Shown: positions 16,801-25,728 of the stretch, piece by piece | How the letters are laid out: every line of letters starts with the position of its first letter | Numbering within the stretch: position 1 is the first letter of the stretch | Assembly: GCF_030657335.1 (NCBI RefSeq) | Contig: NZ_CP131039.1 | Span: 744,001-808,000 of the forward strand | Source: Croceibacterium aestuarii | Lineage (GTDB): Bacteria > Pseudomonadota > Alphaproteobacteria > Sphingomonadales > Sphingomonadaceae | Length of the DNA stretch: 64,000 nt | Direction of reading: 5' to 3' | The notes under the pieces: generated by a model | Database searches by the model: none | The model's input: only the letters and a program-made list of their open reading frames with translations | Told to the model about the DNA's origin: nothing | Position numbers and translations under genes: made by a program

Positions 16801-16951
16801 TGTAACCCCCTATAATCCCATATCAGAAATGGCTTGCGGTGTCCGAAAAGCCCGCGAAGCAGCCTAAGAATGGGATCGTAGCGAACTTGATAGCCAAATC
16901 TAGTCGAAGTCGGGGCCGTGCATAGCTTGGCACTTGTGGCACCTTTGACCG

Positions 16952-18097
16952 TTATGATTCCGGATTCAAATACTCCGCCCACATAGCCATCAAGTCGCGC
17001 CGCTTGTCGAAGAAGTCGGTGCGGCGATAGGCGGCTTCGACCTGGTTGCTCAGCTTGTGCGCCAAGGCCTTGTCCGCCACCTCCTTCGGAAAGTCGGTCT
17101 TCTCTGCCGCCCAATCGGTGAAGGCAGATCGGAAGCCGTGGACCGTCGCGCCCTTGATCCCGGCATCGCGCAACAGCTTGGTCATTGTCATGTCGCTGAT
17201 GGGTTTCTCGCCATTGTTCGAGAAGACGAGGCCATCGTCGCTCGTGCGCAGTTTCCAGCGCCGACGCAGAATGGAGACCGCTGCCTTGGAGAGCGGCACC
17301 ACATGCGTTTCCTTTGCCTTCATGCGCTCGCCGGGGATGGTCCAGACCGCCTTGTCGAGGTCGAACTCGGTCCAGACGGCCTTGCGCGTCTCGCTTGACC
17401 GCACGGCGTTGTAGATCGTGAAACGCAGGGCATCGCGGCCCGTGGTGGGTGATGCGGTCGCCAGCCCCTTCATGAACGCCGGAATCTCTGCATAGGGCAT
17501 AGCCTTGAAGTGTTCGACCTTGTCGGTCTGGCGCGGCAATCCTTTGCGGACCGAGCGCAGCGCGGCCTCTTCTTCCCGCCATCCCTTGATATGTGCAAAG
17601 TCGAGCACGGCACCGATGCGCTGTAAGATCTTACGAGCAGTGTCGGGGATTTCGAGCCAAATGGGCGTAAGCACCTCGACGACGTGGGTGCTGTCCACCT
17701 GATCAACGGGCTTCCTTCCAATCATTGGAAAGACATGGTTTTCCATGCTGGAAATCCAGTTACGATAGTTCTGATTTTTCCAGCCGTCCTTCAAAGCTTC
17801 GTAGCATTCGCGCGCTGCGGTTTCGAAGCTCGGGACAACCTTACGCGACTTCCGTCGCTCGGCAACCGGATCGATCCCGGCACGAACCTGGCGGCGCAAT
17901 GCGGCTGCGGCGTCCCGCGCCTCAGTCAGCGTCACATCAAGCGCCGATCCCAATCCATAGTCGCGCCGCCTGCCGTTATGCTGCATCCGCAAGACCCAAC
18001 TACGCGAGCCACTTTCCTTTACGAAAAGGCACAAGCCACGGCCATCGACATAGCGACCGGGTTTGGCGTTCTTCACCTTCAATGCTGTCAGTGCCAT
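16952..18097 (-). CDS. int: tyrosine-type integrase (P4-like, DUF4102 arm domain)
   Basis: A 381-residue site-specific recombinase. The N-terminal arm-binding domain (LKVKNAKPGRYVDGRGLCLFVKESGSRSWVLR) is the DUF4102-type of P4-like island integrases. The catalytic residues of the C-terminal domain are in place: Arg233 (AVRSSETRK), His320 and Arg323 (HGFRSAF), His347 (ALAHKLSN) and nucleophile Tyr357 (AAYRRTD). Its start faces the right end of the element, 163 bp from attR. It should recombine the 14-bp tRNA-Arg repeat with attP. Confidence 0.95.
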   Translation of the reverse strand: MALTALKVKNAKPGRYVDGRGLCLFVKESGSRSWVLRMQHNGRRRDYGLGSALDVTLTEARDAAAALRRQVRAGIDPVAERRKSRKVVPSFETAARECYEALKDGWKNQNYRNWISSMENHVFPMIGRKPVDQVDSTHVVEVLTPIWLEIPDTARKILQRIGAVLDFAHIKGWREEEAALRSVRKGLPRQTDKVEHFKAMPYAEIPAFMKGLATASPTTGRDALRFTIYNAVRSSETRKAVWTEFDLDKAVWTIPGERMKAKETHVVPLSKAAVSILRRRWKLRTSDDGLVFSNNGEKPISDMTMTKLLRDAGIKGATVHGFRSAFTDWAAEKTDFPKEVADKALAHKLSNQVEAAYRRTDFFDKRRDLMAMWAEYLNPES

Positions 18098-18260
18098 AGG
18101 TTATACACACCATAAAATTGTTCCAACTTTCGACCCCACATGGTGATCGAAATGCAGGCAAACGGGGGCGATCAACCGTGAACACAGTAGAAGACAAATC
18201 CCTGATTTTACAGAGTGGTTAGGGACGCCCCGGCACTGCCTGCGACAGAAGTTGTAGCAA

Positions 18261-18274
18261 TGTCGGGTGCGCCA
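18261..18274 (+). repeat. attR direct repeat (14 bp)
   Basis: TGTCGGGTGCGCCA, identical to the 3' end of tRNA-Arg at 1622-1635. It marks the right end of the mobilizable element; chromosomal DNA resumes after it. It lies between the integrase promoter region and the 3' end of the hydrolase gene at 18304. Confidence 0.9.
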
Positions 18275-18303
18275 AGGCTTTCGAGACACGCTCCGGTTGG
18301 AGC

Positions 18304-19554
18304 TCAGTCCAGGCCTCGCGGCATCGGCGGCGGCCGTCTGGTTGCATAGCTACCGGCCGGCACGCCCCACGATCCGCTCTGCAGGCGCTTCTCCACGGTG
18401 TGGATCGCGTCGAGTATCTGATCGCCCGAAAACGTACAGTGCCCTGCCTGGTCGAGATACAGCGACTTGAAGTCGGCGGCGGGGGCCTGCGCCGCGTAGC
18501 TTTCCTGCAGCGAGGGCGAGGTGACGGGGTCGCCGAGGTTCTGCACTGCCAGCAGCGGCACCGAAGGACGCAGCGTGGGCGTGTAGTGCGCGGCCATGTA
18601 GGTCCGGGCAGCGGGCCGCGAGGGAACTCTTGGCGCTTTGGCGAGCCGCTCGAGGTCCGCGCCGAGGTCTAGGTCTGCGGCGGCATAGGCGGCGCGAACG
18701 AAGTCTTCCCGCCCGCTTCGTCGAAGCAGCGCCGCGTAGTCGATGCCCGTGTTCCACGAGTAGCCAACGCCCGCGCGTTGCTCCTGTTCGGCGCGCGGGA
18801 GGAAGACTCCCATCGGGAAGGCCCTGACCAGAGCCTCGACCTGCCGTTCGCGGGTTCGCTCGGGGCTTTCGCCCGGCACCTCGGGCACCCAGGCCGGGAT
18901 GCCTGCCAGGGTGGCGGCAAGAACGAGCCGCGCCCGGCCGGCGGCCGAAGCTTGCGCCTCCCGGGCGACTGCTTGGACCATTGCACCATTGGCGCGGTCG
19001 TCGGTGATGCCGACCAGTTCGATGGCGGACCTGGGCGCGAGCAGCGTCTTGAAAGCAAAGGCGCCGTCGAGACCCATGTTCATCATCGCGATCGACCCTC
19101 CGATCGAGCCGCAGAATGCGACTGCTCCGTCGATGATAGGCGCGCGTTTCTCGGCCAGCGCGGTGGTGACAAGTCCGCCCATCGAAAAGCCATAGGCGAT
19201 GACCGACTTCGGCTTGCCGTAGCGCCGGGCGAAGGCCGCCACGGTGGCTTCTTGCGCGGGGACGGCCTCGGCCAGAGCCCAGCCGCCGGAGCCATAGTTC
19301 GAAGCCGCGAGTGCATAACCGCGCGCGAGAAGCGCTTCGCGGTATTGCGCCGGCGCCGGTTCAGGATGACCTGCCGCCGGGGCGTATCCGCGCGAATGCA
19401 GGAGAAGGGTGCCGTTCCAGTTGTCGGGGACAGCGGCCGACCAGACCGCGCCGCCGGGCAGGACCGCCTCGGTCGTCGGCGAACGGTCGACCGCCGCCGG
19501 GCCCGCGCATGCAGCGGTTGCCACCAACGTGAGTGCGGCGGCTCCGGCCTTCAC
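18304..19554 (-). CDS. exported alpha/beta hydrolase
   Basis: A 416-residue hydrolase with a lipoprotein-like signal sequence (MKAGAAALTLVATAACAG, Cys at 16). The catalytic nucleophile elbow is GFSMGG (in KSVIAYGFSMGGLVTTAL) and the likely catalytic His is in YLDQAGHCTF near the C-terminus, with an Asp in NLGDPVTSP. The substrate is unknown; the fold suggests an ester or peptide-like substrate in the periplasm. Its ATG overlaps the stop of the upstream MarR gene by four bases, so regulator and enzyme form one operon. Confidence 0.82.
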   Translation of the reverse strand: MKAGAAALTLVATAACAGPAAVDRSPTTEAVLPGGAVWSAAVPDNWNGTLLLHSRGYAPAAGHPEPAPAQYREALLARGYALAASNYGSGGWALAEAVPAQEATVAAFARRYGKPKSVIAYGFSMGGLVTTALAEKRAPIIDGAVAFCGSIGGSIAMMNMGLDGAFAFKTLLAPRSAIELVGITDDRANGAMVQAVAREAQASAAGRARLVLAATLAGIPAWVPEVPGESPERTRERQVEALVRAFPMGVFLPRAEQEQRAGVGYSWNTGIDYAALLRRSGREDFVRAAYAAADLDLGADLERLAKAPRVPSRPAARTYMAAHYTPTLRPSVPLLAVQNLGDPVTSPSLQESYAAQAPAADFKSLYLDQAGHCTFSGDQILDAIHTVEKRLQSGSWGVPAGSYATRRPPPMPRGLD

Positions 19555-20030
19555 CGCAAGGTCTCCTGCAGCTTGCGCAGCAGACGTGCCAGTTGGGCCC
19601 GTTCGGCCGCGGATAGGCCCTGGGCGATCTTCTGTTCCTGGAGTTTGCTGAACGTCCGTGACGCTTCAAGACGCTCGCTGCCCGCGTCGGTTACCCGCAG
19701 TTCGGCCTTGCGGGCGTCATCGGGCGATGGGCAGCGGCTGATCAGTCCCGCTTCCTTCAGCCGCCGGATGAGCAGGGTCACTTTGGGGGGATCGAGAAAC
19801 AGGATGTGGGCAAGATCCTGGGGCGAAATGCCCGGGTTCTTCGCCACCAGCTCGAGCAAGGAAATCGCGCCGCTAGGCAACGCGGGCGGCTGGGCGCCCT
19901 CTGCCGGCCGCATCGCGCGCCGAATCGCCCGCCGGGCGATATGGACGCGAAAGCCGATGTGCTCGGCGAGCATGCCTTCATCGAAATGGTCCGGCGCAGC
20001 CGGGCTTGCTGGTGCGGGCGCAGCCGCCAT
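19551..20030 (-). CDS. MarR-family transcriptional regulator
   Basis: A 159-residue winged-helix regulator: ISLLELVAKNPGISPQDLAHILFLDPPKVTLLIRRLKEAGLISRCPSPDDARKAELRVTDAG is the classic MarR DNA-binding core with wing. The first 20 residues are Ala/Pro-rich and the true start could be the ATG at residue 20. It overlaps the hydrolase gene and is divergent from the di-heme cytochrome gene; a palindromic site lies between. MarR proteins usually respond to small aromatic ligands. Confidence 0.9.
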   Translation of the reverse strand: MAAAPAPASPAAPDHFDEGMLAEHIGFRVHIARRAIRRAMRPAEGAQPPALPSGAISLLELVAKNPGISPQDLAHILFLDPPKVTLLIRRLKEAGLISRCPSPDDARKAELRVTDAGSERLEASRTFSKLQEQKIAQGLSAAERAQLARLLRKLQETLR

Positions 20031-20092
20031 ATCCTGCCTCTTCTTTCCGCGCGAGAATTGGGTTGCCGCGCTCGCAATATCGCTCTAGGAAT

Positions 20093-20114
20093 TACTTATC
20101 AAAGATAACTAGTT
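20093..20114. promoter_or_regulatory. candidate MarR operator
   Basis: In the 100-bp gap between the divergent marR-type gene and the cytochrome gene, TTATC (20096-20100), AAA, GATAA (20104-20108) forms an inverted repeat and is followed by the perfect palindrome AACTAGTT (20107-20114). MarR proteins typically bind AT-rich palindromes of about this size. Assignment is by position and symmetry only. Confidence 0.45.
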
Positions 20115-20130
20115 TGGCAATGAGGGATGC

Positions 20131-21780
20131 ATGGGGTTTAACCGGACAAGCTGGGCGCGTCCCGATCGATTGCTCCTCCTGGCCGGGATTGCGTGTTTTG
20201 CCATCAGCGCGGCGTCGTCGTCGGGCCAGTCGGCTGACGAGGCGGCCGTTGCGGGTCATGTTCCCGATCAGCTGGAGCAGGCCGAAAAGGCCCCGGTGAC
20301 GAAACAGGACGGCGGCAACGGTCCTGCGCGCTGGTGGGCTCCCGGAGAGGGCCGGCGCTTCCCGGCATTCCTTACCTATGGCAACGACAGCGGCGAGCTC
20401 GGGTTGCTGAACGATGCCGGTGCCTTCGAGACTGCCGGCCATCCGTTCTTCGAACCGCTCGGCCGCAACGGCCGGGCTTGCGTCAGCTGCCACCAGCCGG
20501 CCGACGGCATGGCGCTGTCGCTCAAGTCGATCGACGAGCGGTGGCGGGCCACCGGGGGCAAGGACCCGATCTTCTCCGCCATCGACGGGGCGAACTGCCC
20601 GAACCTGCCGCCGGCCGACCCGGCCTCGCATTCGCTGCTGCTCAAGCGCGGGCTGTTCCGCATCTTCCTGCCCTGGCCGCCCAAGGCGCGCGACGGCACG
20701 CCGATAAAGCCGGAATTCGATATCGAGGTGGTCCGCGATCCCGGTGGCTGCAACCTCGACCCGACGTACGGGCTCAACAGCAAGAACCCGACGATCTCGG
20801 TCTATCGCAGGCCGCGCGTGGTGGCGAACATGCAGTACGTCCTGCATCGCAACTTCGGGATCGGCGCCTTCGTCGGCAAGACCGGCGAACCGGCTGCGCG
20901 CGATCCGGAAAACGGCCAGCCCGTCAACATGAACATGATGGCCGATGCGCGTCAGCCGACGGTCAAGACGCAGGCCGTCGAAGCGGCGATCACCCACCTG
21001 CAATTCGACGGCGTGCTCAGTCCCGAGCAGCTGCAACGGATCAAGGATTTCGAATCCCAGATCTATTCGGCGCAGGTGAAGCTCGACGGGGCGGGCAGCC
21101 TGATCGAGTCCGACGGCCCGCCCGGAATGGGGCCGTACAACCTCGCCAGTGGCGACAAGGGCGTGCTCGGCAACAACATAACCAAGTGGGTCATACCGGT
21201 CGGAGATGCCTGGCAGGTGAAGAAGTCGGGCGAGAGCGAGGACCAGTTCGCCAAACGGCAGTCGATCCTGCGCGGGCAGAAAATTTTCCACTTCCGCACC
21301 TTCTGGATCAAGGACTCGATGTACCTCAACAACGTCGGGCTGGGGAATCCGGTCAAGCGGACCTGCGCCACCTGCCACGGCATGCACATGACCGGAATGG
21401 ACACCGCCAACGGCTGGATGGACATCGGCACCACCAACCTCCCCTGGGCCAAGGAGGCGCCGCGCAATCCATGGCAGACCGAGGATGAGCTGATGCCGCT
21501 GTTCAAGATCACCTGTCACAAGGACGTGCAGCCGCATCCCTATCTCGGCAGGGTCATCTACACGCAGGATCCGGGCCGGGCGCTGATTTCCGGCAAGTGC
21601 AACGACGTCGGCACGATCGTGATGCAGCAGTTCCGCGGGCTCGCGGCACGCGCGCCGTATTTCTCCAATGGCTCCGCGGCCAGTGTTCGCGAGCTGATCG
21701 ACTTCTACGACCGGCGTTACAACATCCAGTACAGCGAGCAGGAAAAGACCGATCTCGGCAACTTCCTGATGAGCCTGTGA
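20131..21780 (+). CDS. di-heme cytochrome c family protein (peroxidase-like)
   Basis: A 549-residue exported protein with an N-terminal signal (RLLLLAGIACFAISAAS) and two c-type heme motifs, CVSCH at 117-121 and CATCH at 412-416, the arrangement of MauG/cytochrome c peroxidase relatives. Met-rich segments near the second heme (HGMHMTGMD) could supply an axial ligand. The long interheme distance is larger than in ordinary bacterial cytochrome c peroxidases, so an oxidase or electron-carrier role for a specific substrate is possible. It is followed 11 bp later by a co-directional exported protein and is divergent from a MarR regulator. Confidence 0.82.
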   Translation: MGFNRTSWARPDRLLLLAGIACFAISAASSSGQSADEAAVAGHVPDQLEQAEKAPVTKQDGGNGPARWWAPGEGRRFPAFLTYGNDSGELGLLNDAGAFETAGHPFFEPLGRNGRACVSCHQPADGMALSLKSIDERWRATGGKDPIFSAIDGANCPNLPPADPASHSLLLKRGLFRIFLPWPPKARDGTPIKPEFDIEVVRDPGGCNLDPTYGLNSKNPTISVYRRPRVVANMQYVLHRNFGIGAFVGKTGEPAARDPENGQPVNMNMMADARQPTVKTQAVEAAITHLQFDGVLSPEQLQRIKDFESQIYSAQVKLDGAGSLIESDGPPGMGPYNLASGDKGVLGNNITKWVIPVGDAWQVKKSGESEDQFAKRQSILRGQKIFHFRTFWIKDSMYLNNVGLGNPVKRTCATCHGMHMTGMDTANGWMDIGTTNLPWAKEAPRNPWQTEDELMPLFKITCHKDVQPHPYLGRVIYTQDPGRALISGKCNDVGTIVMQQFRGLAARAPYFSNGSAASVRELIDFYDRRYNIQYSEQEKTDLGNFLMSL

Positions 21781-21791
21781 GGAGGGGGACC

Positions 21792-22562
21792 ATGCGCTTG
21801 CTTCCACGTGCCGCCGCCCTGCTCGCCGCCACCGGTTGCGCTGCCCATGCCGCCGAGCCGGACCCGCTGCCCTTGGTCGCCTGCCCCATAGTGCAGGACA
21901 CGCCCAGCGTGCCCTGCTGGATCGTCGAGACGGGCGGCGAGACCTATTACCTCGGCATCCAGTCGGACGTCTCGGCGCCGTTCAACCCGCCTTCGCTCGG
22001 GCACAAGGTCCTCGTCGAAGGCAAGGTAGACCGAAGCGCGCCGCGCATCTGCGGCGGGCTGGTGGTCGATCCGGTGACGGTCTCGATCATGCCCGAGGCA
22101 TCGCCCGAGTGCGACGATCTGCGCATGGTCAATCCGCGCATCTCGCTGCCTTTCGAGCCGCCGCGTCCTCCCGGTCCGAGCCTCGGGCGGCTGGCCTTCA
22201 CCTACCCGGGGCCGCCCCCGGCGCCGCAACCGCCGTTCGAGACGAAGGCGTTCACGGTGCCCTACGAATTCGAAGGCATGGTCGGCTTCAAGACGCCGCG
22301 GTTCCTCAATCCGGTGCTGCTCTATGCGCAGCAGACCGAGGCGCGGCGGATCGAGATCACCGGTTATCGCGGCGCCACGAGGCTGGCCGACGGAACGGTC
22401 CTGAAGGAACACGAGGGCATCGCGCATGCCAGGGCGGAAGAAGTCGCCGCAATGCTCAAGGGAGCGGGTATCGACCGGGCCGACTACGTGGTCTCGGCCG
22501 ACGAAAGCCCGGCCCCTGGCGGGCCGGACAATCGCCGGGTCGAGATCAAGGTGGTGCCCTAG
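21792..22562 (+). CDS. exported protein with OmpA-like C-terminal domain
   Basis: A 256-residue protein starting at ATG 21792, directly after GGAGGGGG. It has a signal peptide (MRLLPRAAALLAATGCAAHA) and several Cys residues in the mature N-terminal half. The C-terminal 80 residues (ARRIEITGYRGATRL, HARAEEVAAMLKGAGI, PDNRRVEIKV) follow the OmpA/MotB peptidoglycan-binding pattern, although the usual GHTD is replaced by GYRG. It is probably co-transcribed with the di-heme cytochrome. Its stop overlaps the stop of the convergent hydrolase gene. Confidence 0.7.
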   Translation: MRLLPRAAALLAATGCAAHAAEPDPLPLVACPIVQDTPSVPCWIVETGGETYYLGIQSDVSAPFNPPSLGHKVLVEGKVDRSAPRICGGLVVDPVTVSIMPEASPECDDLRMVNPRISLPFEPPRPPGPSLGRLAFTYPGPPPAPQPPFETKAFTVPYEFEGMVGFKTPRFLNPVLLYAQQTEARRIEITGYRGATRLADGTVLKEHEGIAHARAEEVAAMLKGAGIDRADYVVSADESPAPGGPDNRRVEIKVVP

Positions 22563-23518
22563 TCGAAATTCTTCAGCGCGACCGTCGCCTCGGGATTGAC
22601 GCACAGGCGGCAATTGGCGCCGAGGAAGCTGCGCGCGGCGCTCCTGCTGCCCCGTAGCTGCCATTCGAGCCAGTCTACGACGATGCCCGCGGCGGTCCCG
22701 CCCATCGGCTTGTTGTAGGTACCGCCGTGGCCGAACGGCAGGTTGACCAGCGCCACCGGGACGTGACCGATGCGGCTGACGTCGTCGGTGCCGTTGGCAT
22801 AGGCGATGTCGGTTGGCCCGCCGAGCAGGTACATCACCGGGGTGTGGAACTTCTCCAGCGCCGATTTGGGCAGGCTCATCCCGCCGATCGATTCTCCGCT
22901 GGCGTTGAAGATGCCCGAGTTCTGCACCACCACGGTCGTGACCCGGGGATCCGATGCGAGACCGATGGCTTGCAGCCCGCCGCAGCTGAAGCCGCCGACA
23001 GCGACGGCCTGCTTGTCGATGAGCTCGGCATACTTGCTGCCGTTGCGCGCGTTCTCGGCCAGAGCGAAATCGAGTCCCTCGCGGACATCGTCGGCGCTTG
23101 TCGCCGGCGGGGGCAGGCGCTGTCCCGCCTCGGGCGCGCGCGGCGGCTCCGGCTGGACCTTGGCATTGGGCCCGCTGCGCCACTTGCCCGGCGCAATGAC
23201 GAGGTATCCATAAGAGGCGATCTCGGCGAGGTGCTGGCGCTGGCTCGAGCCGTCGTCGGCGCAGCCGCCGTTGCCCCAGGCCAGCACGCCGAGCTTGCCG
23301 CCCTTGAACGGGGCAAGATCGGCGGGGCGGTAGACCACGTGGTCGGGGATTCCGGCATCGAGTTCCATGACCGCCGGGTAGGGCCCGTCGCCGGGTGTAT
23401 CGGGCACCTTGTTCGCCTCAGCCATCATGCGGGCGAAATCGTTCTCCTGGGCCCCCGCGGCGGTGGACAGCAGTGCAATCGTGGCGGCCAGCACCGCAAT
23501 CTTTCCTGTTTTCATCAT
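22559..23518 (-). CDS. exported alpha/beta hydrolase (dienelactone hydrolase or cutinase-like)
   Basis: A 319-residue protein with a Sec signal (KIAVLAATIALLSTAAGAQ). The nucleophile elbow is GGFSCGGLQA, oxyanion-side sequence VLAWGNGGCADDG fits the alpha/beta-hydrolase fold, and a His is available in PFGHGGTYNK. Cysteines near the C-terminus (CRLC) could form a disulfide. It begins 18 bp after the CaiB gene with a good ribosome site (GGGAGAGG) and is the last gene of the long minus-strand operon starting at 37318. A periplasmic esterase acting on the operon's substrate is likely (inference). Confidence 0.82.
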   Translation of the reverse strand: MMKTGKIAVLAATIALLSTAAGAQENDFARMMAEANKVPDTPGDGPYPAVMELDAGIPDHVVYRPADLAPFKGGKLGVLAWGNGGCADDGSSQRQHLAEIASYGYLVIAPGKWRSGPNAKVQPEPPRAPEAGQRLPPPATSADDVREGLDFALAENARNGSKYAELIDKQAVAVGGFSCGGLQAIGLASDPRVTTVVVQNSGIFNASGESIGGMSLPKSALEKFHTPVMYLLGGPTDIAYANGTDDVSRIGHVPVALVNLPFGHGGTYNKPMGGTAAGIVVDWLEWQLRGSRSAARSFLGANCRLCVNPEATVALKNFD

Positions 23519-23536
23519 CGAAGCCTCTCCCGTTTG

Positions 23537-24715
23537 CTAGATTGCGCCATCCGCCTTGAGCCAGGCAAGGATTTCCTCGCGATGCTGGTCGAGCCGGGGC
23601 GGCGGTTCGTCGGTGCCCGGGGCGCCCGGCTCCATGGCGAACCCGGCATTGGGGATCGCCAACGTGCCGATCTGCGGAATGCCGGGGATCGGCACGTGCA
23701 GCAGGCTTGCGTCGCTAGCCAGGTCGACCGCTTCGTTGACCGTGCGGATCATCCCGCAGGGGATCCCCTTGGCGCTCAGTTCGGCCTCCCAGTCGGCCGC
23801 ATCGCGCGTGGCGAAGGTCCGGGCCAGCTCGTCGTGGACGAGTTCGAAGTTGGCGCGTCGGGCGGCCGGCGTGGCGAAGCGCTCGTCGCTCAGCCAGTCC
23901 TCCCGGTCGACCAGCTTGGCGAAGGCGGCGAACTGGTTCTCCTGCACGATGCCCAGCGAGACCTGCCGCTCGTCGCGGCAGATGAACAGGGACGCCGTCG
24001 GCAGCCCGCTGTAGCCGGTGTTGCCCATGCGCTTCATCGCCTGGCCCGTGACCAGGTAGGGCGTGATGGCCGAAGTCATGAAAGACAGTGTGGCGTCGAA
24101 CATCGACACGTCGATATAGGCACCCTCGCCGGTGTTCTGGCGCTGGATGATCGCGCTGAGAATGGCCAGCGCGGCGGTCTGTCCGGCCAGCGTGTCGACG
24201 ATCGGGAAGCCGACCCGGACCGGCGGTTCGCCCTCGCCGCCGCTGAGCATCATCATCCCGGCGGTGGCCTGAACGATATTGTCGATTGCCGGCCAGTCGC
24301 GCTGCGGGCCGCTCTGGCCATATCCGGAGACCGAGCAATAGACGATGCCCGGGTTGGTTTCGCGTACCGCTTCGTATGCCAGTCCGAGCCGGGCGATCAC
24401 GCCGGGGCGGAAATTCTCGATCATCACGTCCGAGCGTTCGATGATCGCCCGGGCAATCTCGAGTTCCTTCGGGTCCTTGAGGTCGAGGGCGACGGACTTC
24501 TTGCCGACGTTGGCGGCGATGAACGGCGGGCTCATGTCGGCAAAGCGCGGGTCTGGGCTGTAGTTGCGGAACTGGTCGCCGCTCTTGGGTTCGACCTTGA
24601 TCACTTCCGCGCCCATCAGCCGCAGCAGGTGCGAAGCGAACGGGCCGGCCATGACATGGCTGAAATCCGCCACGCGGATTCCGCTGAGAGGCTGGTTCAC
24701 GGCTGTACTGGGCAC
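23537..24715 (-). CDS. CaiB/BaiF-type CoA-transferase
   Basis: A 392-residue class III CoA-transferase, which moves CoA between carboxylic acids. Family landmarks are GIRVADFSHVMAGPFASHLLRLMGAEVIKVE at the start, the SVALDLKDPKE segment, NFRPGVIARLGL, and GAYIDVSMFDATLSFM. The catalytic Asp is expected in the region after NVGKKSVALDLKDPK (about residue 165). The start is probably GTG 24715, with AGGA five bases upstream; GTG 24700 would overlap the dctP stop by four bases as elsewhere in this operon. It is the second CoA-transferase of the operon after the tandem one. Confidence 0.9.
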   Translation of the reverse strand: MPSTAVNQPLSGIRVADFSHVMAGPFASHLLRLMGAEVIKVEPKSGDQFRNYSPDPRFADMSPPFIAANVGKKSVALDLKDPKELEIARAIIERSDVMIENFRPGVIARLGLAYEAVRETNPGIVYCSVSGYGQSGPQRDWPAIDNIVQATAGMMMLSGGEGEPPVRVGFPIVDTLAGQTAALAILSAIIQRQNTGEGAYIDVSMFDATLSFMTSAITPYLVTGQAMKRMGNTGYSGLPTASLFICRDERQVSLGIVQENQFAAFAKLVDREDWLSDERFATPAARRANFELVHDELARTFATRDAADWEAELSAKGIPCGMIRTVNEAVDLASDASLLHVPIPGIPQIGTLAIPNAGFAMEPGAPGTDEPPPRLDQHREEILAWLKADGAI

Positions 24716-25728
24716 TTGATTCCTGTCTCCGTTATGCTCGCCCGCGCTTTCCTGAAGGCATCGAGCCCGTCGATATCCAACTTGGCCAGCTTGCGGGCGT
24801 TTTTCTGTGCGTCTTCGAGATACAGCGCGTCGAATCGCGCCTGTTCGGCCGGGTCGATGTCATGCACCTCGATGCCGGCCGCCTTGGCCGCCTGGGCTCC
24901 GGCCAAGGCGCCCTTTTCGATTTCGTCGGCCAGTGCCGCTTGCCACACGCTGGCGGACCGTTCGAGCAGCTCCTGTTGCGCCGGGTTCAGGCGCTGCCAG
25001 ACCTTCGCGCCGATAGCACGTGAGGGATAGGCGCCGCGCGGCACCTTCAGCGTGGCGAAATAGCGCCCGACTTCGTCGAAATGGAGCACCTTGAAAGTGT
25101 CGACAGGCGCGATGACACCGTCGATCACCCCGCGCGCCATGGCCGAATAGACATCGCCCATCGGCATGTTGACCGGATCGGCGCCGAGCCCCCGCAGGAC
25201 GGCGAGCAGCTCGGTCGGCGCGCGAATGCGCATGCCCTTGAGGTCGGCCAGCGAGCGCACCGGCTTCTTGCTGGTTATCACGCCTGGCAGCAGGCCGCCC
25301 TGGATCGCCAGGACGTGGAGCCCGGACATTTCCCGGCCGATTTCGGGGACCGTCCTTTCGAGGCAGCGGTAAACCGCGACCTGGTCGGCGATGGAGTCGG
25401 CGCCGCTGTAGAAGCCCGACTGGATGCGCACCAGATGGGTCCCGCCGCGCGTGTAGATCGGCGTGATCAGGCCGATGTCGGCCACGCCGTGGCGCAGTTC
25501 CTCGAGCGACATGTCGGACGACAGCAGCGCGCCCGACCACACCGGATGAATGTCGAGCGAACCGCCCGAGGCCTGCTCGATATAATCTATCCAGCGCTGG
25601 TCGGCGCGGCTGAACGGGTGGCTTGGCGGATAAGGGGTCGCATAGCTGAGTTCGGTCACGCCGGCGGGAATCGGCCGGGCGCAATTGGCCAGCGCCAGCA
25701 AGAGCAGGATGGACGTCAATCGCCTCAT
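24697..25728 (-). CDS. dctP: TRAP transporter substrate-binding lipoprotein DctP
   Basis: A 343-residue solute-binding protein of the DctP family. It starts with a lipoprotein signal (MRRLTSILLLLALANC, lipobox LANC) so it is probably membrane-tethered, unusual for TRAP binding proteins, which are normally free in the periplasm. The mature sequence shows family features: LSYATPYPPSHPF, LRHGVADIGLITPIYT, the DLKGMRIRAPTELLAVLRGLGADPVNMPMGDVYSAMARGVIDG block with the conserved Arg that binds the substrate carboxylate. Its ATG overlaps the upstream dehydratase-like gene by four bases. The matching membrane subunits are two to four genes upstream. Confidence 0.93.
   Translation of the reverse strand: MRRLTSILLLLALANCARPIPAGVTELSYATPYPPSHPFSRADQRWIDYIEQASGGSLDIHPVWSGALLSSDMSLEELRHGVADIGLITPIYTRGGTHLVRIQSGFYSGADSIADQVAVYRCLERTVPEIGREMSGLHVLAIQGGLLPGVITSKKPVRSLADLKGMRIRAPTELLAVLRGLGADPVNMPMGDVYSAMARGVIDGVIAPVDTFKVLHFDEVGRYFATLKVPRGAYPSRAIGAKVWQRLNPAQQELLERSASVWQAALADEIEKGALAGAQAAKAAGIEVHDIDPAEQARFDALYLEDAQKNARKLAKLDIDGLDAFRKARASITETGIKCPVQP

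Noticed and set aside
22727-25030. A 767-codon plus-strand frame
   Set aside because: It lies opposite the hydrolase, CaiB and DctP genes, which carry clear family motifs and ribosome sites; the frame is antisense shadow.
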